51,971 nt of DNA, from assembly GCA_937919945.1 (NCBI GenBank), contig CALESY010000097.1, positions 1 through 51,971 on the forward strand, given 5' to 3'. Positions 33,658 to 43,568 of this stretch are shown here, piece after piece. The notes under the pieces are model-generated. The model searched no databases. It was not told where the DNA came from and saw only the letters and a list, made by a program, of their open reading frames with translations. The stretch's first letter is position 1, and each line of letters starts with the position of its first letter. A program made the translations under genes and the position numbers. This stretch comes from an uncultured Chitinophagaceae bacterium. Lineage in GTDB: Bacteria > Bacteroidota > Bacteroidia > Chitinophagales > Chitinophagaceae.

Positions 33658-36600
33658 CTATTCTTCTTCGTCAAACTGCAATACATCACGGTTAGCCATC
33701 AGCAGGTCGAATTCTTCTTTAGAGCCTACTACGATATCTTCAAAGTCACGCATACCGGTACCTGCTGGTATCAGGTTACCTGTAATAACGTTTTCTTTCA
33801 AGCCCATCAGGTTATCACTCTTACCGTTGATAGCTGCCTGAGAAAGTACTTTCGTAGTTTCCTGGAATGAAGCGGCAGATATCCAGCTTTGTGTACCCAA
33901 CGATGCTTTGGTGATACCCAACAGCAATGGTGCAGAGGTAGCAGGGTTCGCATCGCGATACTCTACTACTTTCTTATCATTACGACGCAGCATACTGTTT
34001 TCTTCACGTATCTCGCGCAGGGTAACGATTTGACCAGGATGCAGTTTATCTGAGTCGCCCGCTTCGGTTACTACTTTCTTGTCAAATATCCAGTCGTTTT
34101 CAACCATAAAGTCGAATTTATCAACTGTATCATCTTCCAGGAATTTAGTATCACCCGGGTCAACGATTGTTACTTTACGCATCATCTGGCGTACAATCAC
34201 CTCAATGTGTTTGTCGTTTATCTTCACACCCTGTAAGCGATATACTTCTTGTATCTCGTTCACCAAGTATTCCTGTACTGCAAACGGACCTTTGATGGCA
34301 AGGATATCGCCTGGTGTTACCGCACCGTCAGACAGTGAAGTACCTGCTTTTACAAAGTCGCCATCCTGCACCATGATGTGGCGTGTAAGTGGCACCAGGT
34401 ATTTCTTCACCAAACCTTCGCGAGATTCTACTATGATTTCACGGTTACCACGTTTTACGTTACCGAATGTTACCACACCGTCTATCTCTGCTACGATGGC
34501 AGGATTGCTCGGGTTACGTGCTTCAAACAGTTCCGTTACACGGGGCAGACCACCTGTGATATCTCGGCTACGGCCCATTACACGTGGTATCTTCACTATT
34601 ACCTGTCCGCTGTTTACAGCATCACCATCTGCAACGATGATGTGTGAACCAACCGGCAAGTTGTATGATTTTTCTTCCTTGCTACCCGCAACAACGATAG
34701 CAGGAATTTTTGTTTTGTCTTTGGTTTCGATAACCACTTTTTCGCGGTGGCCTGTTTGTTCGTCGGCTTCTTCGCGGTAAGTAATACCTTCTATAACGTT
34801 CTCTAGGCGTATTTTACCATTCAGTTCAGAAACGATAACGGCGTTGAACGGATCCCATGTACAGATAACATCACCTTTGGTTACTTTCTGTCCGTTCTTC
34901 ACTTTCAGGTGAGAACCGTAAGGTATGTTATTAGTTATCAGCAAGCGATCATTAGCAACGTCCACAATACGCATCTCACCCGTACGACCTATTACCACAT
35001 TTACAGTTTCGCCTTCAGCATCTGTAAACGTTGTGGTACGTAAACCGTCGAACTGTACCGTACCGTCAAACTTAGCAGCCAGCATAGACTCGATGGCAGA
35101 AGAACCCGCAACACCACCCACGTGGAATGTACGAAGTGTAAGCTGTGTACCCGGCTCACCGATAGACTGTGCAGCGATGATACCTACCGCATCACCTTTC
35201 TGTGTCATATAGCCCGTTGCGAGGTTTTTACCATAGCACTTAGAGCATACACCACGGCGGGCTTCGCAGGTAAGTACAGAGCGTATTTCTACCGTATCAA
35301 TAGCACTATCTTCAATACGTTGTGCAATGTCTTGTGTTATTTCTTCACCGGCAGCTACCAGCAGTTCATCACTTATCGGGTCGTACACATCGTGCAATGA
35401 TGTACGGCCGAGGATACGGTCATACAACGGTTCTACTATTTCTTCGTTGTCTTTCAATGCAGATGTTGCAATACCACGTAGTGTACCGCAATCTTCTTCA
35501 TTGATAACCACATCTTGTGCTACGTCTACCAGACGACGTGTCAGGTAACCCGCATCCGCTGTTTTTAGGGCGGTATCTGCCAGACCTTTACGCGCACCGT
35601 GCGTAGAGATAAAGTATTCCAATACTGACAAACCTGTTTTGAAGTTTGACAAGATCGGGTTTTCGATAATTTCAGAACCTGTAGAACCACTACGACGTGG
35701 TTTAGCCATCAACCCCCTCAAACCGGCCAACTGTTTTACCTGTTGTTTAGAACCACGTGCACCTGAGTCAAGCATCATGTAAACAGAGTTGAAACCTTGT
35801 TTATCGCTTGCCATCTCGCGGATGAGCGTTTCTGTAACACGGGTATCTACGCGAGACCAGATGTCAATTATCTGGTTGTAACGTTCGTTGTTGGTAATCA
35901 AGCCCATGTTGTAGTTTTCCCAAACCTCATCCACTTCTGTTTGTGCAGCTTCTACCAGTTCTTCTTTCACATCAGGTACTGTCAGGTCGTTGATATTAAA
36001 TGACAGACCACCACGGAAGGCAGTACGGAAACCAAGTGTTTTAATATCGTCGAGGAATTGTACCGTTTTGGGAATACCTGCATTTTTCAGGATGTCGCCA
36101 ATGATTTCGCGCAGAGACTTTTTAGTCAGCAATGCATTTACGAAACCACATTCTTTAGGTACAAATTGGTTGAATATTACACGGCCAACAGTTGTTTCCA
36201 ACAGTTGCTTTTGCAATTGTCCGTCTTTGTTCAGTACATCTACTTTCACTTTGATGAACGCGTGCAAATCAACACGACCTTCGTTGTATGCTATAGTTAC
36301 TTCTTCAGGGCTGTAGAACGCCATGCCTTCGCCTTTTACAGGATCGTTTGGCAGGTTGCGTTTACCCTTACTGATGTAGTACAGACCAAGTACCATGTCC
36401 TGAGAAGGCAGGGTGATTGGTGTACCATTTTGCGGGTTCAGGATGTTATGAGAAGCCAGCATCAGTAGTTGTGCTTCCAATATAGCCGCACTACTCAAGG
36501 GCACGTGTACCGCCATCTGGTCACCGTCAAAGTCGGCATTGAAGGCAGAACACACCAACGGGTGCAACTGTATCGCTTTACCTTCTATCAGTTTTGGCTG

Positions 36601-37983
36601 GAATGCCTGTATTGACAGACGGTGGAGCGTTGGGGCACGGTTAAGTAATACAGGGTGTCCTTTCAGTACGTTTTCGAGGATATCCCAAACCACAGCTTCT
36701 TTACGCTCTACTAATTTCTTCGCGCTCTTTACTGTTTTTACTATACCTCTTTCTATCAGTTTGCGGATGATAAACGGCTTGAACAATTCTGCCGCCATAT
36801 CTTTTGGTAAACCACACTCATGCAGTTTCATTTCAGGACCTACCACGATAACTGAACGACCTGAATAGTCAACGCGTTTACCCAAAAGGTTTTGACGGAA
36901 ACGGCCTTGCTTACCTTTCAGTACGTCTGAAAGTGATTTCAACGCACGACCACCTTCAGCCTTCACAGCGTTCGACTTACGGCTGTTATCAAACAGTGAG
37001 TCAACCGCTTCCTGCAACATACGTTTTTCGTTACGCAGGATAACTTCCGGTGCTTTAATTTCTATCAATCGTTTCAAACGGTTGTTACGTATGATAACAC
37101 GACGATACAAATCGTTCAAATCAGAAGATGCGAAACGTCCGCCATCCAATGGCACTAACGGGCGCAACTCTGGTGGTATAACAGGTATGTACTGCATTAC
37201 AGTCCATTCAAGCCTGTTCTCTACCCTTGTGTTTGCATCGCGGAAAGCTTCTACAACACTCAGGCGTTTCAGGGCTTCCTGTTTACGTTGCTGAGATGTT
37301 TCGTTGGCAGCAGCATTACGCAAATCGTAAGACAACTGGTCTAAGTCTATACGGCTCAACAATGAGTGTACAGCTTCAGCACCCATCTTTGCGATGAACT
37401 TATTAGGGTCATCGTCAGATAGATGGTGATTGTCTTTAGAAATACTATCTAATATCTCCAGATATTCATCTTCTGTCAGCAGTTGCAGATACGTGTTTTC
37501 AGAATCTTTCAGATTCAGCTTCTGGCGTATCAAGTCTTCTGCCTCACCAGCTTGCACTACAACATAACGCTCATAGTACACTATGCTTTCAAGCTTTTTA
37601 GAGCTGCTACCCAACAGATAACCAATTTTGTTTGGCAGACTCTTGAAGTACCATATATGTACGATAGGTACCACCAATTTGATGTGGCCCAAACGCTCAC
37701 GGCGCACTTTCTTTTCAGTTACCTCTACACCACAACGGTCGCACACAATACCCTTATAACGGATACGCTTATACTTACCGCAATAACATTCGTAATCCTT
37801 TACAGGACCGAATATTTTTTCGCAAAACAAACCATCACGTTCAGGTTTGTATGTACGGTAGTTAATGGTTTCAGGCTTCAACACCTCGCCATACGAACGG
37901 TCAAGTATCGTATCAGGAGAAGCAAGACTGATAGTGATCTTTCCGAATCCCGCTTTTGGGCGGTTATCCTTTTTAATAGCCAT
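33658..37983 (-). CDS. rpoC: RNA polymerase beta' subunit
   Basis: 1441 residues, normal for Bacteroidota. The Mg-binding catalytic loop NADFDGDQM gives Asp484, Asp486 and Asp488. N-terminal zinc site Cys66, Cys68, Cys81, Cys84 (CYCGK, CDRCG); second zinc site near CEARRGVCSKCYGKN. The bridge helix and trigger loop regions (GARGSKQQVKQLAGLRGLM, then QSIGEPGTQLTLRTFHVGG) are intact. Forms core RNA polymerase with RpoB and alpha. It begins 70 bases after the rpoB stop with no terminator between, so one transcript is expected, ended by the hairpin at 33597-33632. Confidence 0.99.
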   Translation of the reverse strand: MAIKKDNRPKAGFGKITISLASPDTILDRSYGEVLKPETINYRTYKPERDGLFCEKIFGPVKDYECYCGKYKRIRYKGIVCDRCGVEVTEKKVRRERLGHIKLVVPIVHIWYFKSLPNKIGYLLGSSSKKLESIVYYERYVVVQAGEAEDLIRQKLNLKDSENTYLQLLTEDEYLEILDSISKDNHHLSDDDPNKFIAKMGAEAVHSLLSRIDLDQLSYDLRNAAANETSQQRKQEALKRLSVVEAFRDANTRVENRLEWTVMQYIPVIPPELRPLVPLDGGRFASSDLNDLYRRVIIRNNRLKRLIEIKAPEVILRNEKRMLQEAVDSLFDNSRKSNAVKAEGGRALKSLSDVLKGKQGRFRQNLLGKRVDYSGRSVIVVGPEMKLHECGLPKDMAAELFKPFIIRKLIERGIVKTVKSAKKLVERKEAVVWDILENVLKGHPVLLNRAPTLHRLSIQAFQPKLIEGKAIQLHPLVCSAFNADFDGDQMAVHVPLSSAAILEAQLLMLASHNILNPQNGTPITLPSQDMVLGLYYISKGKRNLPNDPVKGEGMAFYSPEEVTIAYNEGRVDLHAFIKVKVDVLNKDGQLQKQLLETTVGRVIFNQFVPKECGFVNALLTKKSLREIIGDILKNAGIPKTVQFLDDIKTLGFRTAFRGGLSFNINDLTVPDVKEELVEAAQTEVDEVWENYNMGLITNNERYNQIIDIWSRVDTRVTETLIREMASDKQGFNSVYMMLDSGARGSKQQVKQLAGLRGLMAKPRRSGSTGSEIIENPILSNFKTGLSVLEYFISTHGARKGLADTALKTADAGYLTRRLVDVAQDVVINEEDCGTLRGIATSALKDNEEIVEPLYDRILGRTSLHDVYDPISDELLVAAGEEITQDIAQRIEDSAIDTVEIRSVLTCEARRGVCSKCYGKNLATGYMTQKGDAVGIIAAQSIGEPGTQLTLRTFHVGGVAGSSAIESMLAAKFDGTVQFDGLRTTTFTDAEGETVNVVIGRTGEMRIVDVANDRLLITNNIPYGSHLKVKNGQKVTKGDVICTWDPFNAVIVSELNGKIRLENVIEGITYREEADEQTGHREKVVIETKDKTKIPAIVVAGSKEEKSYNLPVGSHIIVADGDAVNSGQVIVKIPRVMGRSRDITGGLPRVTELFEARNPSNPAIVAEIDGVVTFGNVKRGNREIIVESREGLVKKYLVPLTRHIMVQDGDFVKAGTSLSDGAVTPGDILAIKGPFAVQEYLVNEIQEVYRLQGVKINDKHIEVIVRQMMRKVTIVDPGDTKFLEDDTVDKFDFMVENDWIFDKKVVTEAGDSDKLHPGQIVTLREIREENSMLRRNDKKVVEYRDANPATSAPLLLGITKASLGTQSWISAASFQETTKVLSQAAINGKSDNLMGLKENVITGNLIPAGTGMRDFEDIVVGSKEEFDLLMANRDVLQFDEEE

Positions 37984-38053
37984 ATTAAGAAAGAAGTATT
38001 TTTTAAATAATTTTTGTTGTTAATCTTTTGCCGTTCTTCACTTCAAAAGAGCA

Positions 38054-41000
38054 CTATTCAAATTTCAGTTCAAGGCCCAATCCGCGAAGTTCATTCACCA
38101 ATACGTTGAATGACTCTGGTATGCCCGGCTTAGGTACGTTGTCACCTTTTACGATGGCTTCGTAGGTCTTAGCACGTCCCATAATATCATCCGACTTCAG
38201 CGTCAGCAACTCTTGCAGAATGTTCGATGCACCGTATGCTTCCAATGCCCATACTTCCATCTCACCAAAACGTTGACCACCAAACTGGGCTTTACCACCC
38301 AATGGCTGTTGCGTGATGAGACTGTATGGCCCGATAGAACGTGCGTGCATCTTATCATCCACCATATGGTGCAGCTTAATCATATAGATGATACCCACTG
38401 TAGCTTTTTGGTGGAAGCGTTCGCCAGTTTCACCGTCATACAGGTACGTGTGTCCGAAACTTGGCAATTCTGCTTTGTTAATCAGACTGTCAATTTCGCT
38501 TACTGTTGCACCGTCAAAGATTGGCGTAGCAAACTTCACACCCAGTTTTTCACCTGCCCAACCAAGAATAGTTTCATAAATCTGTCCCAAGTTCATACGG
38601 CTAGGTACGCCTAATGGGTTCAGCACTATGTCAACAGGTGTACCATCTTCCAAGAATGGCATATCTTCTTCGCGTACTATCTTAGCAACAATACCTTTGT
38701 TACCGTGGCGGCCCGCCATCTTATCACCCACTTTCAGCTTACGTTTACTTGCCAGATACACTTTAGCAAGCTTCAACACACCCGCTGGCAATTCATCACC
38801 AATGCTCAGGTTGAACTTCTCGCGCTTATAGCGTCCAAGTTCTTCGTTGAATTTGATATTGTAGTTGTGCAACAGTTGGTTTATCAAATCATCGGTTGAC
38901 TTATCGCCAGTCCAATTCAACGGGTTAACGTTTTGGAAGTCGATAGAACCAAGCGTTTTTGAATTGAACTTACCGCCCTTGCTCAGTACCAGTTCGCCAA
39001 AGTTGTTAGTGATACCAGCCGATGTTTTGTCTTTCAACAAAGTCATCAGTTTATCCATCAACAGTGTCTTCAGGTCTTCAAGGTTCTTCTCGTGTACTTT
39101 GTCTATTTTTTCCAGTTGTGCTTTTTCACGAACTTTAGAATTCTTGTCCTTCTTGGCACGTTGGAATAATTGCTTATCAATAACAATACCTTCTGTTCCG
39201 CTTGGCGCTTTCAGCGATGCATCTTTTGCATCACCTGCTTTATCACCAAATATAGCGCGCAACAGTTTTTCTTCAGGTGTAGGGTCTGTTTCACCTTTAG
39301 GTGTTATTTTACCTATCAATATATCGCCCTCACCTACATGCGCACCTATACGAATAATACCATTCTCATCCAGGTCTTTAGTAGCTTCTTCAGATACGTT
39401 TGGTATATCAGGTGTCAGTTCTTCTTCACCCAGTTTTGTATCACGTACTTCCAGTTCGTATTCATCAATGTGTATTGATGTAAACAGGTCGTCGCGTACT
39501 ACTTTCTCATTAATAACGATGGCATCCTCAAAGTTGTAACCCTTCCAAGGCATGAATGCTACTTTCAGGTTGCGACCCAGTGCCAATTCACCATCTTTAG
39601 TAGCGTAGCCTTCTGTCAGGAAGTCGCCCTCTTTCACCTTCTGCCCCACTTTTACGCTAGGCCTCAATGTGATGCTGGTGCTTTGGTTGGTTTTCTTATA
39701 CTTAGTAAGTGTATATACTTTCAGATCGTCTTCAAACGATACAAGACGTGCTGTTTCGCTCCTATCGTAGCGCACATGTATCTGGTTTGCATCTACATAC
39801 TCAACCACGCCATTACCTTCAGCATGTATCTGGATACGAGCATCGCGTGCAGCTTTAGCTTCCAAACCTGTACCTACTATTGGCACTTGCGGGCGGATAA
39901 GCGGTACTGCCTGACGTTGCATGTTTGAACCCATCAGGGCGCGGTTGGCATCGTCATGCTCAAGGAACGGAATCAGTGATGCACTCAAACCAACAATCTG
40001 GTTAGGTGCTACGTCCATGAATTCTACTTCTTCACGCTCCAGTATCGGGAAGTCGCCTGTTTGACGCGATTTAATTTTATCTTCTACAAAGTGTCCTTTC
40101 TCATCCAGCGGTACGTTTGCCTGCGCAATCTTCGCTTCATCTTCTTCTTCAGCACTCAGGTAGTGGTGGTGTTTCAGATCCACTTTACCTTCTTTCACTT
40201 TGCGGTAAGGTGTTTCGATAAAGCCCATATCATTAATCTTCGCGTGTACGCAAAGTGTAGATATAAGACCGATGTTCGGACCTTCAGGTGTTTCTATGGT
40301 ACACAAACGGCCGTAGTGGCTATAGTGTACGTCACGCACCTCGAAACCTGCACGCTCACGGCTCAGACCACCCGGACCGAGTGCAGATATACGACGCTTG
40401 TGCGTTATTTCTGAAAGCGGATTAGTTTGGTCGAGGAACTGAGATAATTGTGATGTACCGAAGAATGAGTTGATAACTGAAGACAGTGTACGTGCGTTGA
40501 TCAGGTCTATGGGTGTAAACACCTCATTGTCACGAACATTCATACGCTCGCGAATGGTACGTGCCATACGTGCCAAACCAACACCAAACTGTGCAAACAA
40601 CTGCTCGCCTACTGTACGTACACGGCGATTGCTCAGGTGGTCAATATCATCAATCTCTGCTTTGCCGTTTGTAAGACGTACCAGATATTTAATGATAGAG
40701 ATAATATCTTCTTTGCTCAATACTTTCGTATCGAGGTTGATGTCTAAACCAAGTTTGCGGTTGATTTTATAACGGCCTACTTCGCCCAAATCATAACGCT
40801 TGTCACTAAAGAACAGTTTCTCGATGATACCACGTGCTGTTTCATCATCCGGTGCATCCGAACCACGCAACTGTCGGTAGATGTGCTGCACTGCTTCCAA
40901 CTCCGAGTTAGAAGTATCTTTATTCAACGTATTGTAGATGATAGAGAAATCGCCGCTTACTTCTTCTTTTTGCAGGAAGATAGTTGGGATACCCATTTCC

Positions 41001-41866
41001 TGTATCATAGCTGCGTTTTCTTCATCCAACACATTATCACGATCCAGCACCACCTCGTTACGTTCGATGGTTACTACCTCGCCTGTATCTTCATCTACGA
41101 AATCTTCCGTCCATGTACGTAATACACGTGCGGCCAAACGGCGTCCTATATGATTAGATAATGTTTTCTTATCTGTTTTCACTTCGTCTGCCATACCAAA
41201 CAGTTCAAGGATGTCCTTATCTGTTTCGAAGCCTATGGCGCGGAGCAATGTTGTTACAGGGAATTTTTTCTTACGGTCGATGTATGCATACATTACATTG
41301 TTGATGTCCGTAGCAAATTCCATCCATGCACCTTTAAAAGGTATCACACGGGCACTGTATATTTTAGTACCGTTAGGGTGAACACTTTGCCCGAAGAACA
41401 CACCTGGTGAACGGTGGAGTTGAGATACAACTACACGTTCAGCACCGTTGATAACAAATGTACCACGGGGTGTCATATAGGGTATGTTGCCTAAGAACAC
41501 ATCTTGTACGATGGTTTCAAAGTCAACGTGTTCCTCATCGTTACAGCTTAGCTTCAGTTTAGCTTTCAGCGGCACTGAATACGTAAGGCCACGCTCCATA
41601 CACTCCTCGATGGTGTAGCGCGGGGGGTCAATAAAGTAGTCGAGAAATTCCAACACAAAGATGTTGCGCGTGTCTGTAATAGGAAAGTTTTCCTGAAACA
41701 CACGGAACAAGCCTTCATTATCACGCTTATCGGGCGTGGTTTCGAGTTGGAAGAAATCCTGGAACGATTGAAGCTGAATGCCCAGCAGATCAGGTGTTTC
41801 GGCAACATCATGAATCTTCGCGAAGTTAACGCGGCCGGATGCAGTTCGTTTTTGCGGTATAGCCAT
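38054..41866 (-). CDS. rpoB: RNA polymerase beta subunit
   Basis: 1270 residues. Recognised by RSPGVFF, the rifampicin-pocket region FFGTSQLSQFLDQTNPLSEI with HKRRISALGPGGL (wild-type-like residues at the positions where resistance changes usually occur), GPNIGLI, GHNKG-like GRHGNKGIVAKI, and the C-terminal MEVWALEAYGA. Catalytic core with RpoC. It does not follow rplJ-rplL here: upstream on the other strand is a small lipoprotein gene, and rpoB has its own promoter 140 bases before the ATG with a hairpin at the transcript start. Confidence 0.99.
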   Translation of the reverse strand: MAIPQKRTASGRVNFAKIHDVAETPDLLGIQLQSFQDFFQLETTPDKRDNEGLFRVFQENFPITDTRNIFVLEFLDYFIDPPRYTIEECMERGLTYSVPLKAKLKLSCNDEEHVDFETIVQDVFLGNIPYMTPRGTFVINGAERVVVSQLHRSPGVFFGQSVHPNGTKIYSARVIPFKGAWMEFATDINNVMYAYIDRKKKFPVTTLLRAIGFETDKDILELFGMADEVKTDKKTLSNHIGRRLAARVLRTWTEDFVDEDTGEVVTIERNEVVLDRDNVLDEENAAMIQEMGIPTIFLQKEEVSGDFSIIYNTLNKDTSNSELEAVQHIYRQLRGSDAPDDETARGIIEKLFFSDKRYDLGEVGRYKINRKLGLDINLDTKVLSKEDIISIIKYLVRLTNGKAEIDDIDHLSNRRVRTVGEQLFAQFGVGLARMARTIRERMNVRDNEVFTPIDLINARTLSSVINSFFGTSQLSQFLDQTNPLSEITHKRRISALGPGGLSRERAGFEVRDVHYSHYGRLCTIETPEGPNIGLISTLCVHAKINDMGFIETPYRKVKEGKVDLKHHHYLSAEEEDEAKIAQANVPLDEKGHFVEDKIKSRQTGDFPILEREEVEFMDVAPNQIVGLSASLIPFLEHDDANRALMGSNMQRQAVPLIRPQVPIVGTGLEAKAARDARIQIHAEGNGVVEYVDANQIHVRYDRSETARLVSFEDDLKVYTLTKYKKTNQSTSITLRPSVKVGQKVKEGDFLTEGYATKDGELALGRNLKVAFMPWKGYNFEDAIVINEKVVRDDLFTSIHIDEYELEVRDTKLGEEELTPDIPNVSEEATKDLDENGIIRIGAHVGEGDILIGKITPKGETDPTPEEKLLRAIFGDKAGDAKDASLKAPSGTEGIVIDKQLFQRAKKDKNSKVREKAQLEKIDKVHEKNLEDLKTLLMDKLMTLLKDKTSAGITNNFGELVLSKGGKFNSKTLGSIDFQNVNPLNWTGDKSTDDLINQLLHNYNIKFNEELGRYKREKFNLSIGDELPAGVLKLAKVYLASKRKLKVGDKMAGRHGNKGIVAKIVREEDMPFLEDGTPVDIVLNPLGVPSRMNLGQIYETILGWAGEKLGVKFATPIFDGATVSEIDSLINKAELPSFGHTYLYDGETGERFHQKATVGIIYMIKLHHMVDDKMHARSIGPYSLITQQPLGGKAQFGGQRFGEMEVWALEAYGASNILQELLTLKSDDIMGRAKTYEAIVKGDNVPKPGIPESFNVLVNELRGLGLELKFE

Positions 41867-41987
41867 AGTATGTTAAAAAACTCCTTTTTACGAAACAAAA
41901 AATCCCCATACCGTATAGCCTTAGCTATCAGTACAGGTCTTAAACTGTAACAATAAATTGATCAATAAATAAACGCACGTACGATTT

Positions 41988-42002
41988 CCCAATAAAATTG
42001 GG
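41988..42002 (-). promoter_or_regulatory. Hairpin at the 5' end of the rpoBC transcript
   Basis: CCCAATAAAATTGGG is a 6-bp perfect stem with a 3-base loop, located where transcription from the 42007-42037 promoter should begin. It could stabilise the mRNA 5' end or affect promoter escape. Confidence 0.5.
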
Positions 42003-42006
42003 AGTG

Positions 42007-42037
42007 CAAATATAGATAAGCTTTAGGTATTAAGCAA
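42007..42037 (-). promoter_or_regulatory. rpoB promoter
   Basis: On the minus strand TTG (42035-42037), a 20-base spacer and TATATTTG (42007-42014). This is an excellent match to the Bacteroidota -33/-7 consensus. Predicted start near 42000, leader about 135 bases. Confidence 0.7.
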
Positions 42038-42256
42038 AAAATATTCCAAAAATGAGGGAAAGGATGAAAAAAGATGAAAATATTATTCACATATCAACTT
42101 ATCATATAACTAAAATCATATACCCATCCGTGCTAGTACGGATATAAATTACCGATGAAAAGGTATTTAACACGTTAATCATACACAATACTTTTGTATC
42201 AATAAGTTTTTTCATAAAAAACTATGATACTATATAAATATTAAAAAATAGCTTTT

Positions 42257-42264
42257 TACATTTG
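42257..42264 (+). promoter_or_regulatory. -7 element for the small lipoprotein gene
   Basis: TACATTTG, an exact TAnnTTTG match, 27 bases before the ATG at 42291. A second possible element TACTTTTG lies at 42189-42196. Neither has a clear -33 TTG; the region is AT-rich. Confidence 0.4.
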
Positions 42265-42290
42265 TCATCAAATCTTAAAAAAATACAATT

Positions 42291-42497
42291 ATGAAAAAAA
42301 TCGCCCCAATCGCAGTTGCATTGCTTATAGTAGCAGGCATGACATCTTGCAAAAAAGATTACACTTGCACTTGTAAAGCAACTGGCAAAACTGACATCGT
42401 TATTCCTATTTCAAAAGCTAAGAAAAGCGATGCTACAAAAACTTGTGATGCAGCAAAAACAACTTACAGTGTTGCAGGTTACTCTTGCTCTCTGTAA
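42291..42497 (+). CDS. Small Cys-rich lipoprotein
   Basis: 68 residues. MKKIAPIAVALLIVAGMTSC is a signal with lipobox GMTSC (Cys20); mature part of 49 residues begins CKKDYTCTCKATGK and has Cys25, Cys27, Cys44-like and Cys near the end (YSCSL), enough for one or two disulfides. No family name known to me; similar tiny lipoproteins are common in Chitinophagaceae-type genomes. It has a clear promoter element, a normal signal and a perfect terminator, so it is a real expressed unit. Role unknown. Confidence 0.8.
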   Translation: MKKIAPIAVALLIVAGMTSCKKDYTCTCKATGKTDIVIPISKAKKSDATKTCDAAKTTYSVAGYSCSL

Positions 42498-42517
42498 TAA
42501 TTAAAATCTATTCTCAG

Positions 42518-42548
42518 AAAATAGCACTTAACGGTGCTATTTTTTTTG
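42518..42548. terminator. Terminator of the small lipoprotein gene
   Basis: AAAATAGCAC (42518-42527) and GTGCTATTTT (42534-42543) form a perfect 10-bp stem with a 6-base loop, followed by a T run. The acyltransferase stop codon (42537-42539, minus strand) lies inside the second arm, so the hairpin may end both convergent transcripts. Confidence 0.85.
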
Positions 42549-43568
42549 TGCTTTAAAATAAGCCGATAATGCCATCCTTGCAGGTTGTTCAATAACATAA
42601 TACGTAATGCCTGCTGCTATTGTGAGCAATGCTATATATAAAAAAAAGAACAAACTGTAAGAGATGTGCAGATAGGCATTATTAATATCAGCAAGCACAA
42701 TAAAAACGGGCATCTGCAGTATGTACAAACCATAGCTAATCTCTCCAAGCAATACTATAGGTTTCCATGTAAGCAAACTGGCAGACTGCTTTGACAAACC
42801 AATGATTAATAAAACAAACAGCGGTGCTAACATGCCGTTGTGTTTACTATATGGCATCCACACCAATACAGCTATTGTACAAACTATTAATAGTATAGTG
42901 TAAGCACTACGCCATGTTTTGATGGTGTTGAATACATAATACCCTCCCATCCCTATTACAAAACTATTCAGGTGGCCTAAGGGATGATAATATACCAATT
43001 CGTGCAATGCGTTGCTGCCTGATGTATCTTTTACTAAAAACAGATGGACAATTTGTGAAACAATGTAAAACAAGATAGAGGCTATCAGAAACCGCTTAGG
43101 GTATAGTTTATACACCTTCAGCAAGAATGGAAACAAAAGATAAAAAAACACCTCGACAGATAAAGACCACCCGGGGCTGTTAATAGTTAATGCATAGCCT
43201 GGAATGTAGGATTGTAAGAACAGCACATTCAACCCTAAGGCTGTAAAAAGATTTGTTCTATCTGCAATGGTGAACAGTGATAACAATATAGCCAACCAAT
43301 ATACAGGCACTATCCTTGCCAGCCTTTTAGTAATAAATGTTTTGAAACTAATTGGGTGATTGTAGTAGGTATAGCACATAATAAAGCCCGACAGCGTAAA
43401 GAAATAACTGACTGCCATATTCCCCTTAGAGAAAAAACGCTGTGCTTCACTGAACGGAAACACCTCCAGCCCGAAGTGGAAAATGACTATCAGCATGGCT
43501 GCTATGCCACGTGTAGCTGTAAGTACATTAAGCCTACCTGTTACTCCTTTATTTTCTGCCGCTTCCAA
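42537..43568 (-). CDS. Acyltransferase family 3 membrane protein
   Basis: 343 residues with about ten TM helices. N-terminal LTATRGIAAMLIVIFHFGLEVFPF carries the conserved R-G-x-A and active-site His of the OafA/YrhL family; FTLSGFIMCYTYY and SPGWSLSVEVFFYLLFPFLL are the other signatures. These proteins transfer acetyl or other acyl groups from the cytoplasm to surface glycans, lipids or antibiotics. Target unknown. Its ATG overlaps the 3' end of the TonB receptor gene by 20 bases (43549-43568), so translation is probably coupled. No SGNH domain is fused. Confidence 0.9.
   Translation of the reverse strand: MEAAENKGVTGRLNVLTATRGIAAMLIVIFHFGLEVFPFSEAQRFFSKGNMAVSYFFTLSGFIMCYTYYNHPISFKTFITKRLARIVPVYWLAILLSLFTIADRTNLFTALGLNVLFLQSYIPGYALTINSPGWSLSVEVFFYLLFPFLLKVYKLYPKRFLIASILFYIVSQIVHLFLVKDTSGSNALHELVYYHPLGHLNSFVIGMGGYYVFNTIKTWRSAYTILLIVCTIAVLVWMPYSKHNGMLAPLFVLLIIGLSKQSASLLTWKPIVLLGEISYGLYILQMPVFIVLADINNAYLHISYSLFFFLYIALLTIAAGITYYVIEQPARMALSAYFKAQKK

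Larger units (their letters stand above)
41867..42290. other. Divergent control region between rpoB and a small lipoprotein gene
   Basis: 424 bases without a gene. The left part is the rpoB leader and promoter (hairpin 41988-42002; -7 42007-42014; -33 42035-42037). The middle is very AT-rich and holds a near-perfect 18-base palindrome ATCCGTGCTAGTACGGAT (42126-42143). The right part has two TAnnTTTG elements on the plus strand at 42189-42196 and 42257-42264, serving the lipoprotein gene. Confidence 0.6.

Noticed and set aside
34079..41153. Many plus-strand open frames inside rpoB and rpoC
   Set aside because: They are shadows of strongly conserved genes on the other strand, with low-complexity translations.
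42100..42290. tRNA or small structured RNA gene near the 18-base palindrome
   Set aside because: No cloverleaf arms, T-loop or terminator follow; the region is better explained as a regulatory gap.
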